Part shown: positions 1 to 9,616 of the stretch, in pieces
Layout: each line of letters starts with the position of its first letter
How positions within the stretch are numbered: the stretch's first letter is position 1
Assembly (NCBI GenBank): GCA_050180235.1
Contig: JBFXEJ010000035.1
Location: forward strand, 1 to 50,705
Direction of reading: 5' to 3'
Length of the DNA: 50,705 bases
From: JAABRU01 sp050180235
GTDB taxonomy: Bacteria > Desulfobacterota > Desulfobacteria > Desulfobacterales > Desulfococcaceae
Made by a program: the position numbers and the translations under genes
Notes under the pieces: model-generated
Databases searched by the model: none
What the model was told of the DNA's origin: nothing
The model's input: the letters and a program-made list of their open reading frames with translations, nothing else

Positions 1-277
1 GGATATTTTCACTGCCGCAGCGGCGGCATTTTGCTGCAATCATTTTTCTGCTCCTTCGGCAATGGCATGTTGAGAAAAACGGGAGCAGTATAGCATAAGT
101 TTATCAGCATGAAAAGTCCCACTACCGTTTTTTGAATTCTTTGTCTGTTTTGAAATACCGGTCTGCTGATGGACAAATTTATACAATTACTCAGAAGATT
201 TGATGGTAAAGCCACGAATTGCACGAATGACACGAATTGCATGAATTATGGTTTGCGTATTCGTGCAGATTCGTGTT

Positions 278-404
278 ATACCAATTCGCTATTGAAATTA
301 TACAATAATGTGAGTTATTTCATCTGTGTTCTCTGTGGTTTTTTCTCTCTGTGTTCTCTGTGGGAAACCGAATCATAAGTATATTTTCAATGGAGAATTG
401 GTAT
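278..404. repeat. family C inverted-repeat element, copy 1 (127 bp)
   Basis: The ends are perfect 10-bp inverted repeats (ATACCAATTC at 278-287, GAATTGGTAT at 395-404), followed inward by a matching 'ATTGAAA'-like stretch. The ends resemble those of the elements at 45312-45449 and 50311-50448, but the interior differs (CTCTGTG-type repeats). It may be a distant or rearranged family member. Confidence 0.55.
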
Positions 405-420
405 TATTCGTGGCTGTTTA

Positions 421-523
421 AGGTGATTTCTGAAAATAAATATCCAATTTCAGTTCACAGGCACAGGGCAAAAGCTGGAAGCTTTTGATACTTTTCCGGT
501 ATATTCTTTTCTGGAAATCACCT
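421..523. mobile_element. family A MITE-like element, copy 1 (103 bp)
   Basis: This element has terminal inverted repeats AGGTGATTT/AAATCACCT that extend imperfectly about 25 bp inward, and a central palindrome AAAAGCTGGAAGCTTTT. Three other copies of exactly the same 103-bp length occur at 5511-5613, 16494-16596 and 45209-45311. It has no coding capacity, so movement would need a transposase supplied from elsewhere. No clear target duplication is visible. Confidence 0.75.
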
Positions 524-626
524 AATGCAAGCCTTTAGAATGCGGTATTTTACAACCAAAATGTTTCAGGTAATGGTATATCTGCGGGACTATACTTGTT
601 TCTGTTGGTATGACGGTGGTGCATAA

Positions 627-2564
627 ATGAGTTTCGATATTAATGCTGAAATCAGCAGGGCTTTGCAGTTTCATCAGGCCGGAAATTTTCCGCAGGCTGA
701 GGAAATGTACAGAAAAGTCCTGCAGGTAAATCCCAATCATCCGGATGCCATTCATCTGCTGGGTGTGATTGCCCATCAGACAGGCAAAAATGACATTGCA
801 GTGCAGATGATTCAGAAGGCCATTGCCATATTTCCGAATAATCCCGGTTATTACAGCAATCTGGGCGCAGCATGGCAGGTGATGGGAGATTTGGAATCTG
901 CTGCTTCCTGTTACCGCAAATCCATACAGATCAGTCCGGATCATGTGGCCTGTTACAATCTGAGTCTGGTGCTCAGAAGTCAGGGAAATCTTCCCGAAGC
1001 CATTGCCTTTTGTCAGCAGGCTCTGAAAATTAAACCCGATTATGCAGAAGCCTGGCAGAATCTGGGCAGTGCTTTGAAATATCAGGGAAAACCGGAACAG
1101 GCCATGCAATGTTTCCGCAAGGCAATGGAACTGAAACCCGATTATGATGAAGCCTACTGCCGTCTGGTGCATCAGTTGCAGTACGCGTGCGCGTGGGAAG
1201 AACTGGAATCTGCTGCTGCCAAACTCGACAGTTTGACAGACAATGCCCTGAAAAGCGGAAAAAAACCGGTGGAAAGGCCCTTTGAGAATCTGACCCGTCA
1301 TGCTGATCCCGCGCGCAATTTTGCCATTGCCAAAGTATGGGCTGCTGATGTTGCGGCAAACATGAAAAATCTGCATCTTTCCTTTTCTTTTGAGGACAGA
1401 AGAAAACCCAAAGAGAAAATTGTCATCGGCTATCTTTCCAATGATTTTCACAATCACGCGACCGCGCACCTGCTGCTGAGCATTTTTGCGCTGCATAATC
1501 GGAAAAAATTCAGCATTTTCTGCTATTCTTACGGAGAGGATGACGGGAGCCGGTTCCGCAGACAGATTGCAGAGGATGCAGATCAGTTTTTCGATATTCG
1601 CCTGATGAGTCACGGTGATGCAGCAAAAAAAATCTATGCAGATCAGGTGGATATTCTGGTGGAACTCAAAGGATACACCAAAAGCAACCGGCTGGGCATC
1701 TGCGCGCTGCGTCCTGCGCCGGTTCAGGTCACGTATCTGGGATTTCCCGGCACAACCGGCGCGGATTTTCTGGATTATTTCATTACGGATCGCATTGTGA
1801 GTCCTGAAACAGATGCGCCGTATTTCAGTGAAAAACTGGTGTGGATGCCCCATTGCTATCAGGCAAATGACCATCAGCAGAAAATTGCGGAAAAACAGTG
1901 GAAAAAAGCGGATTTCGGACTGCCGGAAAACAGTTTTGTTTTCTGCTCTTTTAATCAGTCCTACAAAATTGAACCTGATACATTTGATCTGTGGATGTCC
2001 ATTCTGCGCAAGGTTCCGCGAAGCGTGCTGTGGCTGATGAATTCCGGGGATACGGCAAAAGAGAAACTGGGGCAGGAAGCGGAAAAAAGGCAAATTTCGC
2101 GGGATCGTCTTTTTTTTGGGGAACATATGCCAAAGGATGAACATCTGGCGCGTTACAAACTCACGGATTTGGCATTGGACACGCGCACTGTCAACGGCCA
2201 TACCACCACCAGCGATGCGCTCTGGGCCGGGGTTCCGGTCATCACCCTGAAAGGAAAGCATTTTGCATCACGGGTATCAGCCAGCATTCTCACTGCCATC
2301 GGACTGCCGGAACTCATTGCGCAAACTCCTGAAGAATATGAACGCATTGCATTGCAATTGGCAAACAAACCGGAAAAACTGGAAGAATTGCGCAAAAAAC
2401 TGGCAAAAAACCGTCTGAAGAAACCGCTTTTTGACACTTCCCGTTTTGTAAAAAATCTGGAAAAAGCCTATGCGGAAATGTGGAAAAAATTCCTGTCCGG
2501 ACAGGAACCTGCACATATTCAGGTCAAAGAAAGTCTGATGACACGTCTGAAAAATTTTTTCTGA
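627..2564 (+). CDS. TPR-SPINDLY O-GlcNAc transferase-like protein (first of a tandem pair)
   Basis: This is a 645-residue cytoplasmic protein. Residues about 10-180 form five TPR units, and about 265-640 match the SPINDLY/OGT (GT41) catalytic fold. Family-critical positions are present: His277 in SNDFHNH (human OGT His498), Lys447 in FNQSYKIEP (Lys842), the NGHTT motif around His525 (His920-Thr922) and Asp530 (Asp925). By family it should move a sugar, probably GlcNAc, from a UDP-sugar to Ser/Thr of proteins bound by the TPR superhelix; the real targets are unknown. The start follows GGTGG, and the N-terminus aligns with that of the paralogue at 3101. Compared with the paralogue it has three fewer TPRs and reads KGYTKSNRLGICALRP instead of MGHTAGTRLEIFAQRP in the nucleotide-binding region, so donor or acceptor choice may differ. 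No adjacent gene suggests a specific substrate. Confidence 0.88.
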   Translation: MSFDINAEISRALQFHQAGNFPQAEEMYRKVLQVNPNHPDAIHLLGVIAHQTGKNDIAVQMIQKAIAIFPNNPGYYSNLGAAWQVMGDLESAASCYRKSIQISPDHVACYNLSLVLRSQGNLPEAIAFCQQALKIKPDYAEAWQNLGSALKYQGKPEQAMQCFRKAMELKPDYDEAYCRLVHQLQYACAWEELESAAAKLDSLTDNALKSGKKPVERPFENLTRHADPARNFAIAKVWAADVAANMKNLHLSFSFEDRRKPKEKIVIGYLSNDFHNHATAHLLLSIFALHNRKKFSIFCYSYGEDDGSRFRRQIAEDADQFFDIRLMSHGDAAKKIYADQVDILVELKGYTKSNRLGICALRPAPVQVTYLGFPGTTGADFLDYFITDRIVSPETDAPYFSEKLVWMPHCYQANDHQQKIAEKQWKKADFGLPENSFVFCSFNQSYKIEPDTFDLWMSILRKVPRSVLWLMNSGDTAKEKLGQEAEKRQISRDRLFFGEHMPKDEHLARYKLTDLALDTRTVNGHTTTSDALWAGVPVITLKGKHFASRVSASILTAIGLPELIAQTPEEYERIALQLANKPEKLEELRKKLAKNRLKKPLFDTSRFVKNLEKAYAEMWKKFLSGQEPAHIQVKESLMTRLKNFF

Positions 2565-3100
2565 TTTCCGTTTTTTTTCTCCTGCTTGCAAAAACACTGC
2601 CATAGTTGAAAAAATCTTTTTTTTGTGTTACATTTTATAACAGGATATGGAATCTGAAAAAAAATTTCAGCAGAAAAGTTCCCTGTCCCGCGTTTTTTCT
2701 GCCACAAAGACACAAAGCCGCAAAGTTTCACGAAGATTTTAATGAACGGTTCTTTTTCAGATTTTATATAATTACAAGAATTGTGTGTAAACAGGGATAA
2801 AAAAGATGCTTAATTTATATAATTGATGTTACACTGCATCGTCATACAGACGAAAGTCGGTATCCACAATCATCTGAAATTAATGGATTCCTGCTTTCTC
2901 CGGAATGACAGTACAGGCTGTAATCTCCTGATTTTCAGAAGGGTTATGCAAGGTGAGTTATCCATTGCTCTTTGTGAAACTTTGTGTCTTTGCGTCTTCG
3001 TGGCAGATTAAAAACATTTTGGACATGGAAATTTTTTTCTGAAATTTTTTTCAGATTTCATATAAAATCAAATGACCAATAGCATAAAGGATTATTTGTT
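2565..3100. other. intergenic region between the two OGT genes, with a 308-bp foldback
   Basis: The gap contains inverted 37-bp arms at about 2699-2735 and 2970-3006 (CTGCCACAAAGACACAAAG type, roughly 30 of 37 matching). These enclose a stretch with a 'GTATCC...GGATTCC...CCGGAATGAC' dispersed repeat (about 2860-2912), also seen at 15333-15392. No gene or clear terminator is visible. AAAGG at 3086-3090 serves the downstream gene. Confidence 0.6.
2699..3006. repeat. long foldback element
   Basis: Two roughly 37-bp arms in inverted orientation, built of CACAAAG/CACGAAG units, lie 234 bp apart. The arms are imperfect and look old. It could be a decayed MITE or a pair of dispersed CACAAAGA-type repeats. 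Confidence 0.55.
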
Positions 3101-5317
3101 TTGGAAACTCCGGAACAGTTGTTTCATACTGCGATGCAGTATCATCAGGCAGGCAAACTGGCAGAGGCCGAAGTCTGCTACAAAAAAATTCTTGCAGCAG
3201 CCCCGAATCATCCGGATGCTCTTCATCTGCTGGGCGTGATTGCTTTTCAGGTGGGAAAAAATGACATAGCCGTGAATCTCATCAGCAAAGCTGTGCAGGT
3301 CAATCCCCAAAATCCCCTGTATTACAACAACCTTGGCTCTGCCTTGAAAAACTTGGGGCAGACGGATCAGGCACTCGCGTGTTATCAGAAAGCAGTTGCA
3401 CTCAAACCGGATTATGCAGATGCGTATTTGAACATGGGAATCACCTGCAAAGACAAAGGCTTGCCGGATCAGGCCATCGCGTGTTATCAAAAGGCCATTG
3501 CCGTGAGACCGGCTTATGCAGAGGCATGGCAGAACATGGGCGCGGTTTTGGCAGCACAGGGCAAAGCAAATGAGGCACTTACCTGCTATCAGAAGGCTCT
3601 TGGGATTCGGCCAGAATATCCGGAAGTCCTGAACAATATGGGAATTATTCTCAAGGAACAGCACCGCTTTGAGGAATCTCTTTCCTGTTTTCACAAAGCC
3701 CTTGCGCTTAAACCTGCATATGCAGAAGCCCATAACAATATGGGCAATGTGTACAAAGAAATCGGAAAAGCAGATGAGGCTGCCGCGTGTTATCAGAAAT
3801 CCATTGCACTGAAACCCAATGACGCGGATGCCCATATCAATCTGGGGATTATTTTTCAGGAAAAAGGGGATACCGACTCTGCGATACAATGCTACCGCAA
3901 AGCATTGGAAAAAGATGCGGAAAAACCCGAAGCAGTGAGTTATCTTTCCCAGCAGTTGCAGCAGATTTGCCAATGGCAGGAACACAGACAACTTACGGAA
4001 AAACTGGATCATTTCACAAGACTTGCTCTTGATAAAGGCATACGTCCTGCGGAAAGGGCATTTGAAAGCATTACCCGGTGCGCGGATTCAAAACTGAATT
4101 TGGAAATTTCCAGAGCATGGAGTCAGGCGGCTGCAAAGGCAGTGAGTGATGTGCCTGTCAATTTTTCTTTTGCACACAGAAAAGAGCAGAAGAAAAAAAT
4201 TGTAATTGGCTATGTTTCCAATGATTTCCGGGATCATCCTGTGGCACATCTGATTGCAAGCCTGTTTCGGCTGCATTCGCGGGATCAGTTTGAAATATTC
4301 TGTTATTCATATGGAAAAGATGATGCAAGCAGCTACAGACACAGGGTTCAGGCAGATTGTGACCGGTTTACTGACATCCGCGGGCTGAGTCATATGGACG
4401 CGGCAAAGCAGATATACAACGATCAGGCTGATATTCTTATTGATCTGATGGGACATACAGCAGGAACCCGGCTGGAAATCTTTGCACAGCGGCCCGCGCC
4501 GGTTCAGGTCACCTGGCTGGGTTATCCCGGAACCACAGGCGCGGATTTTTTTGATTATATTGTCACGGATCGCATTGTGACTCCGGAATCGGATTTGCTG
4601 TATTATACGGAAAATCCAGTATATATGCCACATTGTTATCAGATTGATGACAATACCCAGCCGATTTCGGAAAAGCAATGGACAAAGAAAGAACTGGAAC
4701 TGCCGGAAGATGATTTTGTGTTCTGCTCTTTCAATCAGAATTACAAGATTGAACCGGTAATATTTAACACTTGGATGAATATCCTGAAAAAAGTGCCAAA
4801 CAGCATTCTGTGGCTGCTGGAAAGCAAAAAGAGTGCAAGGGAAAATCTGCTGCGCGAGGCGGAAAAAAGAGGAGTGCAAAGCCAAAGACTGGTTTTTGGG
4901 AAAAGACTGCCAAAAGCAGAGCATCTGAAACGGATTTCCTATGCAGATTTGGCATTGGATACACGCATTGTCAACGGCCATACCACCACCAGTGATGCGC
5001 TCTGGGCCGGAGTTCCGGTCATTACAATTTTGGGAAATCATTTTGCTTCCCGCGTGTCCGCGAGCATTCTTACAGCCATTGGACTGCCGGAACTGATTAC
5101 CCCAAATATCGCGCAGTATGAGGACTTGGCAGTGCGGCTGGCTTCTGACAGAAATGAACTGAAAAAAATCCGGCAGAAACTTGCTGCAAACCTTGTGAAA
5201 GAGCCCCTGTTTGACACACCCCGGTTTGTGCGGAATCTGGAATGGGCTTATATGAAAATGTGGGAAATTTTCAAATCCGGTCAGAAACCGTGCAGGATTG
5301 ATGTCCGTGAAAGATAG
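3101..5317 (+). CDS. TPR-SPINDLY O-GlcNAc transferase-like protein (second of a tandem pair)
   Basis: This is a 738-residue paralogue of the gene at 627. The start is TTG at 3101, chosen because AAAGG sits about 10 nt upstream and because 'METPEQLFHTAMQYHQAGKL' aligns with the start of the first paralogue; the next ATG is 33 nt inside. About eight TPRs cover residues 8-277, followed by a GT41/SPINDLY catalytic region at about 365-735. Expected catalytic and UDP-binding positions are present: His379 (SNDFRDH), Lys549 (FNQNYKI), His627 in NGHTT and Asp632. Inferred role: cytoplasmic protein glycosylation with a longer substrate-reading TPR arm than its neighbour. The 536-bp repeat-filled gap suggests the two genes are transcribed separately. 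The C-terminal halves are highly similar, so tandem duplication is likely. Confidence 0.88.
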   Translation: METPEQLFHTAMQYHQAGKLAEAEVCYKKILAAAPNHPDALHLLGVIAFQVGKNDIAVNLISKAVQVNPQNPLYYNNLGSALKNLGQTDQALACYQKAVALKPDYADAYLNMGITCKDKGLPDQAIACYQKAIAVRPAYAEAWQNMGAVLAAQGKANEALTCYQKALGIRPEYPEVLNNMGIILKEQHRFEESLSCFHKALALKPAYAEAHNNMGNVYKEIGKADEAAACYQKSIALKPNDADAHINLGIIFQEKGDTDSAIQCYRKALEKDAEKPEAVSYLSQQLQQICQWQEHRQLTEKLDHFTRLALDKGIRPAERAFESITRCADSKLNLEISRAWSQAAAKAVSDVPVNFSFAHRKEQKKKIVIGYVSNDFRDHPVAHLIASLFRLHSRDQFEIFCYSYGKDDASSYRHRVQADCDRFTDIRGLSHMDAAKQIYNDQADILIDLMGHTAGTRLEIFAQRPAPVQVTWLGYPGTTGADFFDYIVTDRIVTPESDLLYYTENPVYMPHCYQIDDNTQPISEKQWTKKELELPEDDFVFCSFNQNYKIEPVIFNTWMNILKKVPNSILWLLESKKSARENLLREAEKRGVQSQRLVFGKRLPKAEHLKRISYADLALDTRIVNGHTTTSDALWAGVPVITILGNHFASRVSASILTAIGLPELITPNIAQYEDLAVRLASDRNELKKIRQKLAANLVKEPLFDTPRFVRNLEWAYMKMWEIFKSGQKPCRIDVRER

Positions 5318-5668
5318 GAAACTGTACCTTGTCTGAACCGCTGATTCATCTGATTTTTCTGATTACGCTGATTTGTGATGATTCTGCGGGTCTGATTGGC
5401 GCTCAATAAATAAAGTTCCATAAGTCTGCATACAAACAAATATATTCCGCTGTATTCACAGGAGTTTAAGGTGATTTCTGAAAATGAATATCCCGGCTGT
5501 GTTTTCACATAGGTGATTTCTGAAAATAAATATCCCGGTTCAGTTCACAGGCACAGGGCAAAAGCCGGAAGCTTTTGATACTTTGAAGGGATATTCTTTT
5601 CTGAAAATCACCTAAGCACAGGAGCTTACAATACGGTTTGCACAACTTGTTTAATTTTCATTGCAAAG
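5318..5668. other. gap with TGATT-rich stretch and family A repeats
   Basis: A low-complexity stretch built of TGATTC/TGATTT units lies at about 5340-5398. A truncated left end of a family A element is at 5469-5505, and a complete copy is at 5511-5613. No gene is visible. Confidence 0.6.
5511..5613. mobile_element. family A MITE-like element, copy 2 (103 bp), next to a truncated copy
   Basis: Ends are AGGTGATTT and AAATCACCT, with the central palindrome AAAAGCCGGAAGCTTTT. A second left end (5469-5505, AGGTGATTTCTGAAAATGAA then divergence) sits immediately upstream, which suggests one copy landed in or beside another, or slippage. Confidence 0.78.
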
Positions 5669-6007
5669 CTATATCAGACGTTTCTCCCGGAACAGAGTAT
5701 AGCGGAATTCCATATGACCGTCCTTATCCGGAGGTCTGGTATCCACAACCAGACGCCAGGAGGAGTGCTGCTCCATCAGCGCGGCTGCATCCATAATTTT
5801 CATAATAACCAGATCAGATTCGCCTTTCTTCACTTTAATCCGCTCGCTTTCCTCAAAAGAAAGTTCCCCGTCTTTCCCGCTTCCGGGCAGAATCAGGGAA
5901 CTGCCTTCCCCGTGAAACAGAAGTGCTTTGTTGATGGCAGCAGACAGTTTTGGTGTGTATGCGGATATTTCCCTGTCAATGGTGCTGACCAGTTCAAAGG
6001 GTGTCAT
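5669..6007 (-). CDS. small soluble protein of unknown function
   Basis: This is a 112-residue protein I do not recognise. The start chosen is the ATG read from 6007, because AAAAGGAG lies 6-7 nt upstream; an in-frame ATG ten codons earlier has no such site. It begins MTPFELVSTIDREISAY and has no membrane segment, signal peptide or cysteine pattern. It is mixed in charge, with an acidic/basic stretch in the middle (FEESERIKVKKGESDL) and a basic C-terminus (FREKRLI). It stands alone on the minus strand between a family A element and a family F element. The separate hairpin at 6277-6308 lies upstream of it. Coding is supported by the good ribosome site and a composition like that of its neighbours. 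Confidence 0.6.
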   Translation of the reverse strand: MTPFELVSTIDREISAYTPKLSAAINKALLFHGEGSSLILPGSGKDGELSFEESERIKVKKGESDLVIMKIMDAAALMEQHSSWRLVVDTRPPDKDGHMEFRYTLFREKRLI

Positions 6008-6244
6008 AATATCTCCTTTTGTATTTTTTTCATTCAAACTAATTGCAAAACCTCACAAAACGTCAAACATGATTCAGGATTTCAGAGAATTGATTTCTTT
6101 GACATCAAGAATATCCAAACTGAAAAAATGATCCGGCAGTGTGAATGTGCAGAACTGCCGTTTGGAAACATTTCCGGTGTTTTTTCTGTATCCGGAGAAT
6201 TTTTCATACTTCAGCCTTTCTGTCGGCAATGAATAAGCTGCTTA

Positions 6245-6349
6245 TAAGCAGACAAACAAAAATTTTCGTGTATTCAAAAAACCGGATTTTTCCTAAAAAT
6301 CCGGTTTTTCTGAAAATTTTATGCCCGAAAATTTATGGAACCTTACTTA
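6245..6349. repeat. family F inverted-repeat element with terminator-like hairpin, copy 1 (105 bp)
   Basis: Ends are TAAGCAG and TTACTTA. Inside are TTTTCG/CGAAAA arms and a strong hairpin, AACCGGATTTTT...AAATCCGGTTTTT, at about 6277-6308. Related copies lie at 26434-26522 and 41235-41339, and a partial one at about 20970-21040. The hairpin with flanking A and T tracts could terminate transcription in either direction, here upstream of the minus-strand gene at 5669 and downstream of the kinase gene at 6360. Confidence 0.65.
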
Positions 6350-6359
6350 AACAAAAATT

Positions 6360-9300
6360 TTATTCATTGCAGACTGTTTTGGATGTTTTCAGAACTTCCC
6401 TTATTTTTACGCCCAGTTCCCTTGCGGAAAAGGGTTTCTGGATAAAATGTATGCCTTTTTCCAGCACACCGTGATGAACAATCACATTGGCAGTATAACC
6501 GGACATAAACAGACATCTGAGCCCCGGGTGTATGATCTGCAAATGCCGGGCAAGTTCTTTGCCGTTCATTTCCGGCATAATCACATCGGTCAGCAGCAGA
6601 TGAATTTCTCCTTTGTATTCCTTTGCTATACGCATGGCCTCTGCCGGGCTGTTTGCAGTCAGCACATGGTATCCTGTTCGAAGCACCATGACTTTGCACA
6701 GATTCATCAGCAGTACTTCATCCTCAACCAGCAGCACTGTCTCTGTTCCAATCTCAGCCGGTTCCAACAGGGATTTTTGTTTTGCATCAGTTTCAGATGC
6801 AGAACTCCGGGGAATGTAAATCCGGAAGGTACTGCCTTTTCCCGGTTCGCTGTAAACATTGACAAATCCCTGATTCTGCCTGACAATGCCGTATATGGTG
6901 GCAAGCCCCAGACCGGTTCCCTTTCCCAAAGACTTGGTGGTGAAAAACGGTTCAAAAATATTGGTTTGGGTTTCTTTGTCCATGCCGCAGCCATTGTCAC
7001 TTACAGCCAGCATCACATAATCGCCGGGCTGAAAACCGCTGTGATCCCTGCAATACTCTTCATCAAACACGGCATTTGCTGTTTCAATGGTTATTTTTCC
7101 CACATCTTTGATGGCATCCCGTGCATTTACGACCAGATTGGCAAGAATCTGATCCACCTGGGCAGGATCCATTTTCACGGACCACAGATCATCAGCGGGT
7201 TTCCATAGCAGATCTATGTTTTCACCGATCAGACGGCTGAGCATTTTCAGCATACCGGAAACAGCGTCACTGAGGTTGAGAATTTTGGGGTCTATGGCCT
7301 GTTTCCGGGCAAAGGCCAGAAGCTGGCGCACCACATCCGCTGATTTCTTTCCTGCTCTGAGGATTTCCTGCATATTTGGATAAAGGGGATCAGTTTCCGG
7401 AATGGAAGACATCCCCATTTCCGCATATCCGATGATAATGCTCAGCATATTGTTCATATCATGGGCCACGCCTCCGGCCAGACGTCCCACAGATTCCATT
7501 TTTTGCGCCTGAATCAACTGGTTCTGAAGTTTCTGATTTTCCTTTTCCGCCTCATATCTCTGGGTCACATCAGAGAAAATGAGTATCACTCCCCTGACAC
7601 TGCCGGAACCGTCACGGATGGGAGCCGCGCTGTCTGCGATATGATACTGCTTTTCATCCCGGCTGATCAGCATGGTATGATTGGCAAGCCCCACAGTTTT
7701 GCCCTTTTCCAAAACGATCTTTACCGGATTTTCCACAGGGCTTCGGGTTTCGGCATTCACTATTCGGAACACTTCGGCAAGTTCCCTGTCTTTGGCTTCA
7801 GAAAATTTCCATCCGGTCAGATGCTCAGCCACAGGATTCATGCGCGTTATCCTGCCTTCTGTATCAGTGGCTATCACCCCGTCTCCAATGGAATTCAGGG
7901 TAATGGCAAGGGACTGTTCGCTTTTTCGCAAATCCTCTGTGCGCTCCAGTACCCGATGCTCCAAAGATTCATTCAGTTGCCGGATTTCGGAAAATTTGGC
8001 ACGCACCAGATCAGTCATTTGCCTGAAATTTTGTATCAGACGGTTTGTCTCAAGGATCGTGCTTTCCGGCCATGCGATGGAATCTTTTTCTGCTATCCGG
8101 GCAGGCAGACCAAGTGTGAGACGGCTCAGATTTTCAGTAGAGGCAAGAACATGGCGGCTCAGAAATTCAGCCAGGGCCATCAGCACAAGCAGAATCAGAA
8201 ACAGCACTGCAAATCTGCGGGTGTATGTTCCGTAAAGTTTTTTCTGAAAAGGCTCAACCGGCTGTTCCAGTATCAGTTTCCATTCTGACAGATTTCCAAT
8301 TGCAGACTCTGCAATATAAAGGGATTTCCTCCAAAGATCAATGGTGGAAGTATTTGAGGGCAGATCGGGAATCCACCGGGAAATCCATTCATCCGCAGCA
8401 TGAACACTGCCGTTGCCCCTGGAAAAAGAAGACATAGCCTGCTGATCGCTGCGGGTGCTGAGGATCACATGGCTATGTTTGTCTGTCAGAGTATAAAAAA
8501 TGTCATGTCCCCCGGTATTTATGTCCAAAACATTTTTTATGCGGTCAAAGTTGAGAATGCCGCCCATAGCGCCCGCATATTTTCCGTCTGAAATCAGGGG
8601 TGCGAGCATTATGGCAACCGGTTCCGGATTAACGGCTCTGGAGAACATCACTTCCGAAAGCATGGGCTGCAGGTTTTGTTTCAGAACCGGAATATAGGGA
8701 CGATCCGAGAAATCCTTGCCGATATTGCTGCGCCCCAGATCATCTTTCAGTGGAGAATAGGCAGTGGTTATCCCGTATTTGTCAATGAGTGCAATGCGCA
8801 GAAAATTGGAATCAGACATCCGCATCTGATCCATGCCTGCCTGCATCTGCTCCGGTGAGAGACCTGCTGCCATTTCAGCAAGATGGACAATGGAATGTTT
8901 TCTGTCTTCCAGCCAGTTTTCAAGACTGTGAGTTATACGCAGACTGTTTTGGATCAGGGCAGCACGTATCTGCCGGTCAGTTTCGGTCAAATCAGTTCTG
9001 CTGGAGATCGTCAGCATGATTATTGCGGTAATCAGAACAAAAAAAGCCATCAGGTTGCTGAGAATCTCACGGAAGGATATGTACACAGTTTTTGAATGAA
9101 CCGAATACAAAGCAAACAGCAGCCGTGCTGAAAGAGCATTGGCAATGCCGTTAAGGGCCTGTTTGCTTACAAGAAACAGGGCATTGCTGACAGGCATTCC
9201 GGAAATAAAATGGAAACAGAGACATCCAATGGGAATGCCTGCAAAAACCCAGTAAAAAAGATCGGCCATTACCAGATGCACTCTGGTTCGTGAGAGCAGC

Positions 9301-9572
9301 CAGACAACAAAAATCATTTCCCCTGTCATGGTGATAAGGGCATTGGGATGGTTCCATGCAAACCATGTATATGATGAAATAAAAAAAGCCGCTGCAATTC
9401 CTTTGGCCGGACCGAATATCTGCAGCACCAGCATGGCAAACATACTGCCAAAGACAAAATGTGCATTGACAATGGAAAAAACAAAATAATTGCCTGCCAG
9501 TCCCGCCAGAATCAGAGATGAAAACAGCAAGATGCTTTTTATTTCTTTTTTGGATTCTGCAAAATCAGCCAT
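6360..9572 (-). CDS. membrane-bound hybrid sensor histidine kinase (dCache-PAS-HisKA-HATPase-REC)
   Basis: This is a 1070-residue protein. Residues 13-190 carry about six hydrophobic segments resembling a multi-TM sensor module. An extracytoplasmic dCache-like region follows at about 195-445, then a TM helix at about 452-470, a linker with a coiled coil, a PAS domain (about 551-675), HisKA with His704 in GGVAHDMNN, HATPase_c with Asn816 and the DNGCGMD and GTGLGL boxes, and a C-terminal receiver with Asp996 (LLLTDVIMP) and Lys1046. It should autophosphorylate on His704 and pass phosphate to Asp996, then presumably on to an unlinked phosphotransfer partner. The start ATG has AAGGA six bases upstream. 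The ligand is unknown. No regulator gene is adjacent; the single-domain receiver at 47972 is a possible but unproven partner. Confidence 0.9.
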   Translation of the reverse strand: MADFAESKKEIKSILLFSSLILAGLAGNYFVFSIVNAHFVFGSMFAMLVLQIFGPAKGIAAAFFISSYTWFAWNHPNALITMTGEMIFVVWLLSRTRVHLVMADLFYWVFAGIPIGCLCFHFISGMPVSNALFLVSKQALNGIANALSARLLFALYSVHSKTVYISFREILSNLMAFFVLITAIIMLTISSRTDLTETDRQIRAALIQNSLRITHSLENWLEDRKHSIVHLAEMAAGLSPEQMQAGMDQMRMSDSNFLRIALIDKYGITTAYSPLKDDLGRSNIGKDFSDRPYIPVLKQNLQPMLSEVMFSRAVNPEPVAIMLAPLISDGKYAGAMGGILNFDRIKNVLDINTGGHDIFYTLTDKHSHVILSTRSDQQAMSSFSRGNGSVHAADEWISRWIPDLPSNTSTIDLWRKSLYIAESAIGNLSEWKLILEQPVEPFQKKLYGTYTRRFAVLFLILLVLMALAEFLSRHVLASTENLSRLTLGLPARIAEKDSIAWPESTILETNRLIQNFRQMTDLVRAKFSEIRQLNESLEHRVLERTEDLRKSEQSLAITLNSIGDGVIATDTEGRITRMNPVAEHLTGWKFSEAKDRELAEVFRIVNAETRSPVENPVKIVLEKGKTVGLANHTMLISRDEKQYHIADSAAPIRDGSGSVRGVILIFSDVTQRYEAEKENQKLQNQLIQAQKMESVGRLAGGVAHDMNNMLSIIIGYAEMGMSSIPETDPLYPNMQEILRAGKKSADVVRQLLAFARKQAIDPKILNLSDAVSGMLKMLSRLIGENIDLLWKPADDLWSVKMDPAQVDQILANLVVNARDAIKDVGKITIETANAVFDEEYCRDHSGFQPGDYVMLAVSDNGCGMDKETQTNIFEPFFTTKSLGKGTGLGLATIYGIVRQNQGFVNVYSEPGKGSTFRIYIPRSSASETDAKQKSLLEPAEIGTETVLLVEDEVLLMNLCKVMVLRTGYHVLTANSPAEAMRIAKEYKGEIHLLLTDVIMPEMNGKELARHLQIIHPGLRCLFMSGYTANVIVHHGVLEKGIHFIQKPFSARELGVKIREVLKTSKTVCNE

Positions 9573-9616
9573 TTGTTTCCTTCTTCCATAATTTTTATCT
9601 CATCCGTCCTTAATGA

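Larger units (their letters stand above)
1..626. other. gene-free left edge filled with repeat remnants
   Basis: I see no convincing gene here. At 102-124 there is a solitary end of the 'AGTGGGACTTTT' inverted-repeat element whose full form lies at 26165-26274. At 212-277 the sequence is a run of degenerate CACGAAT-type repeats. An element with ends ATACCAATTC/GAATTGGTAT lies at 278-404 and contains a CTCTGTG-rich stretch, and a 103-bp family A element lies at 421-523. The first plus-strand gene starts at 627. Confidence 0.6.

Noticed and set aside
9..242. 77-codon minus-strand frame at the left edge
   Set aside because: It lies across repeat sequence, has no ribosome site and a repeat-like composition.
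522..2261. Long antisense reading frame (about 579 codons) opposite the first OGT gene, and similar ones opposite the second (3092-4012, 4307-5041)
   Set aside because: They run antisense to confident catalytic domains, lack plausible starts with ribosome sites, have odd composition (rich in Phe, His, Cys, Arg) and match nothing; they reflect the codon bias of the sense genes.
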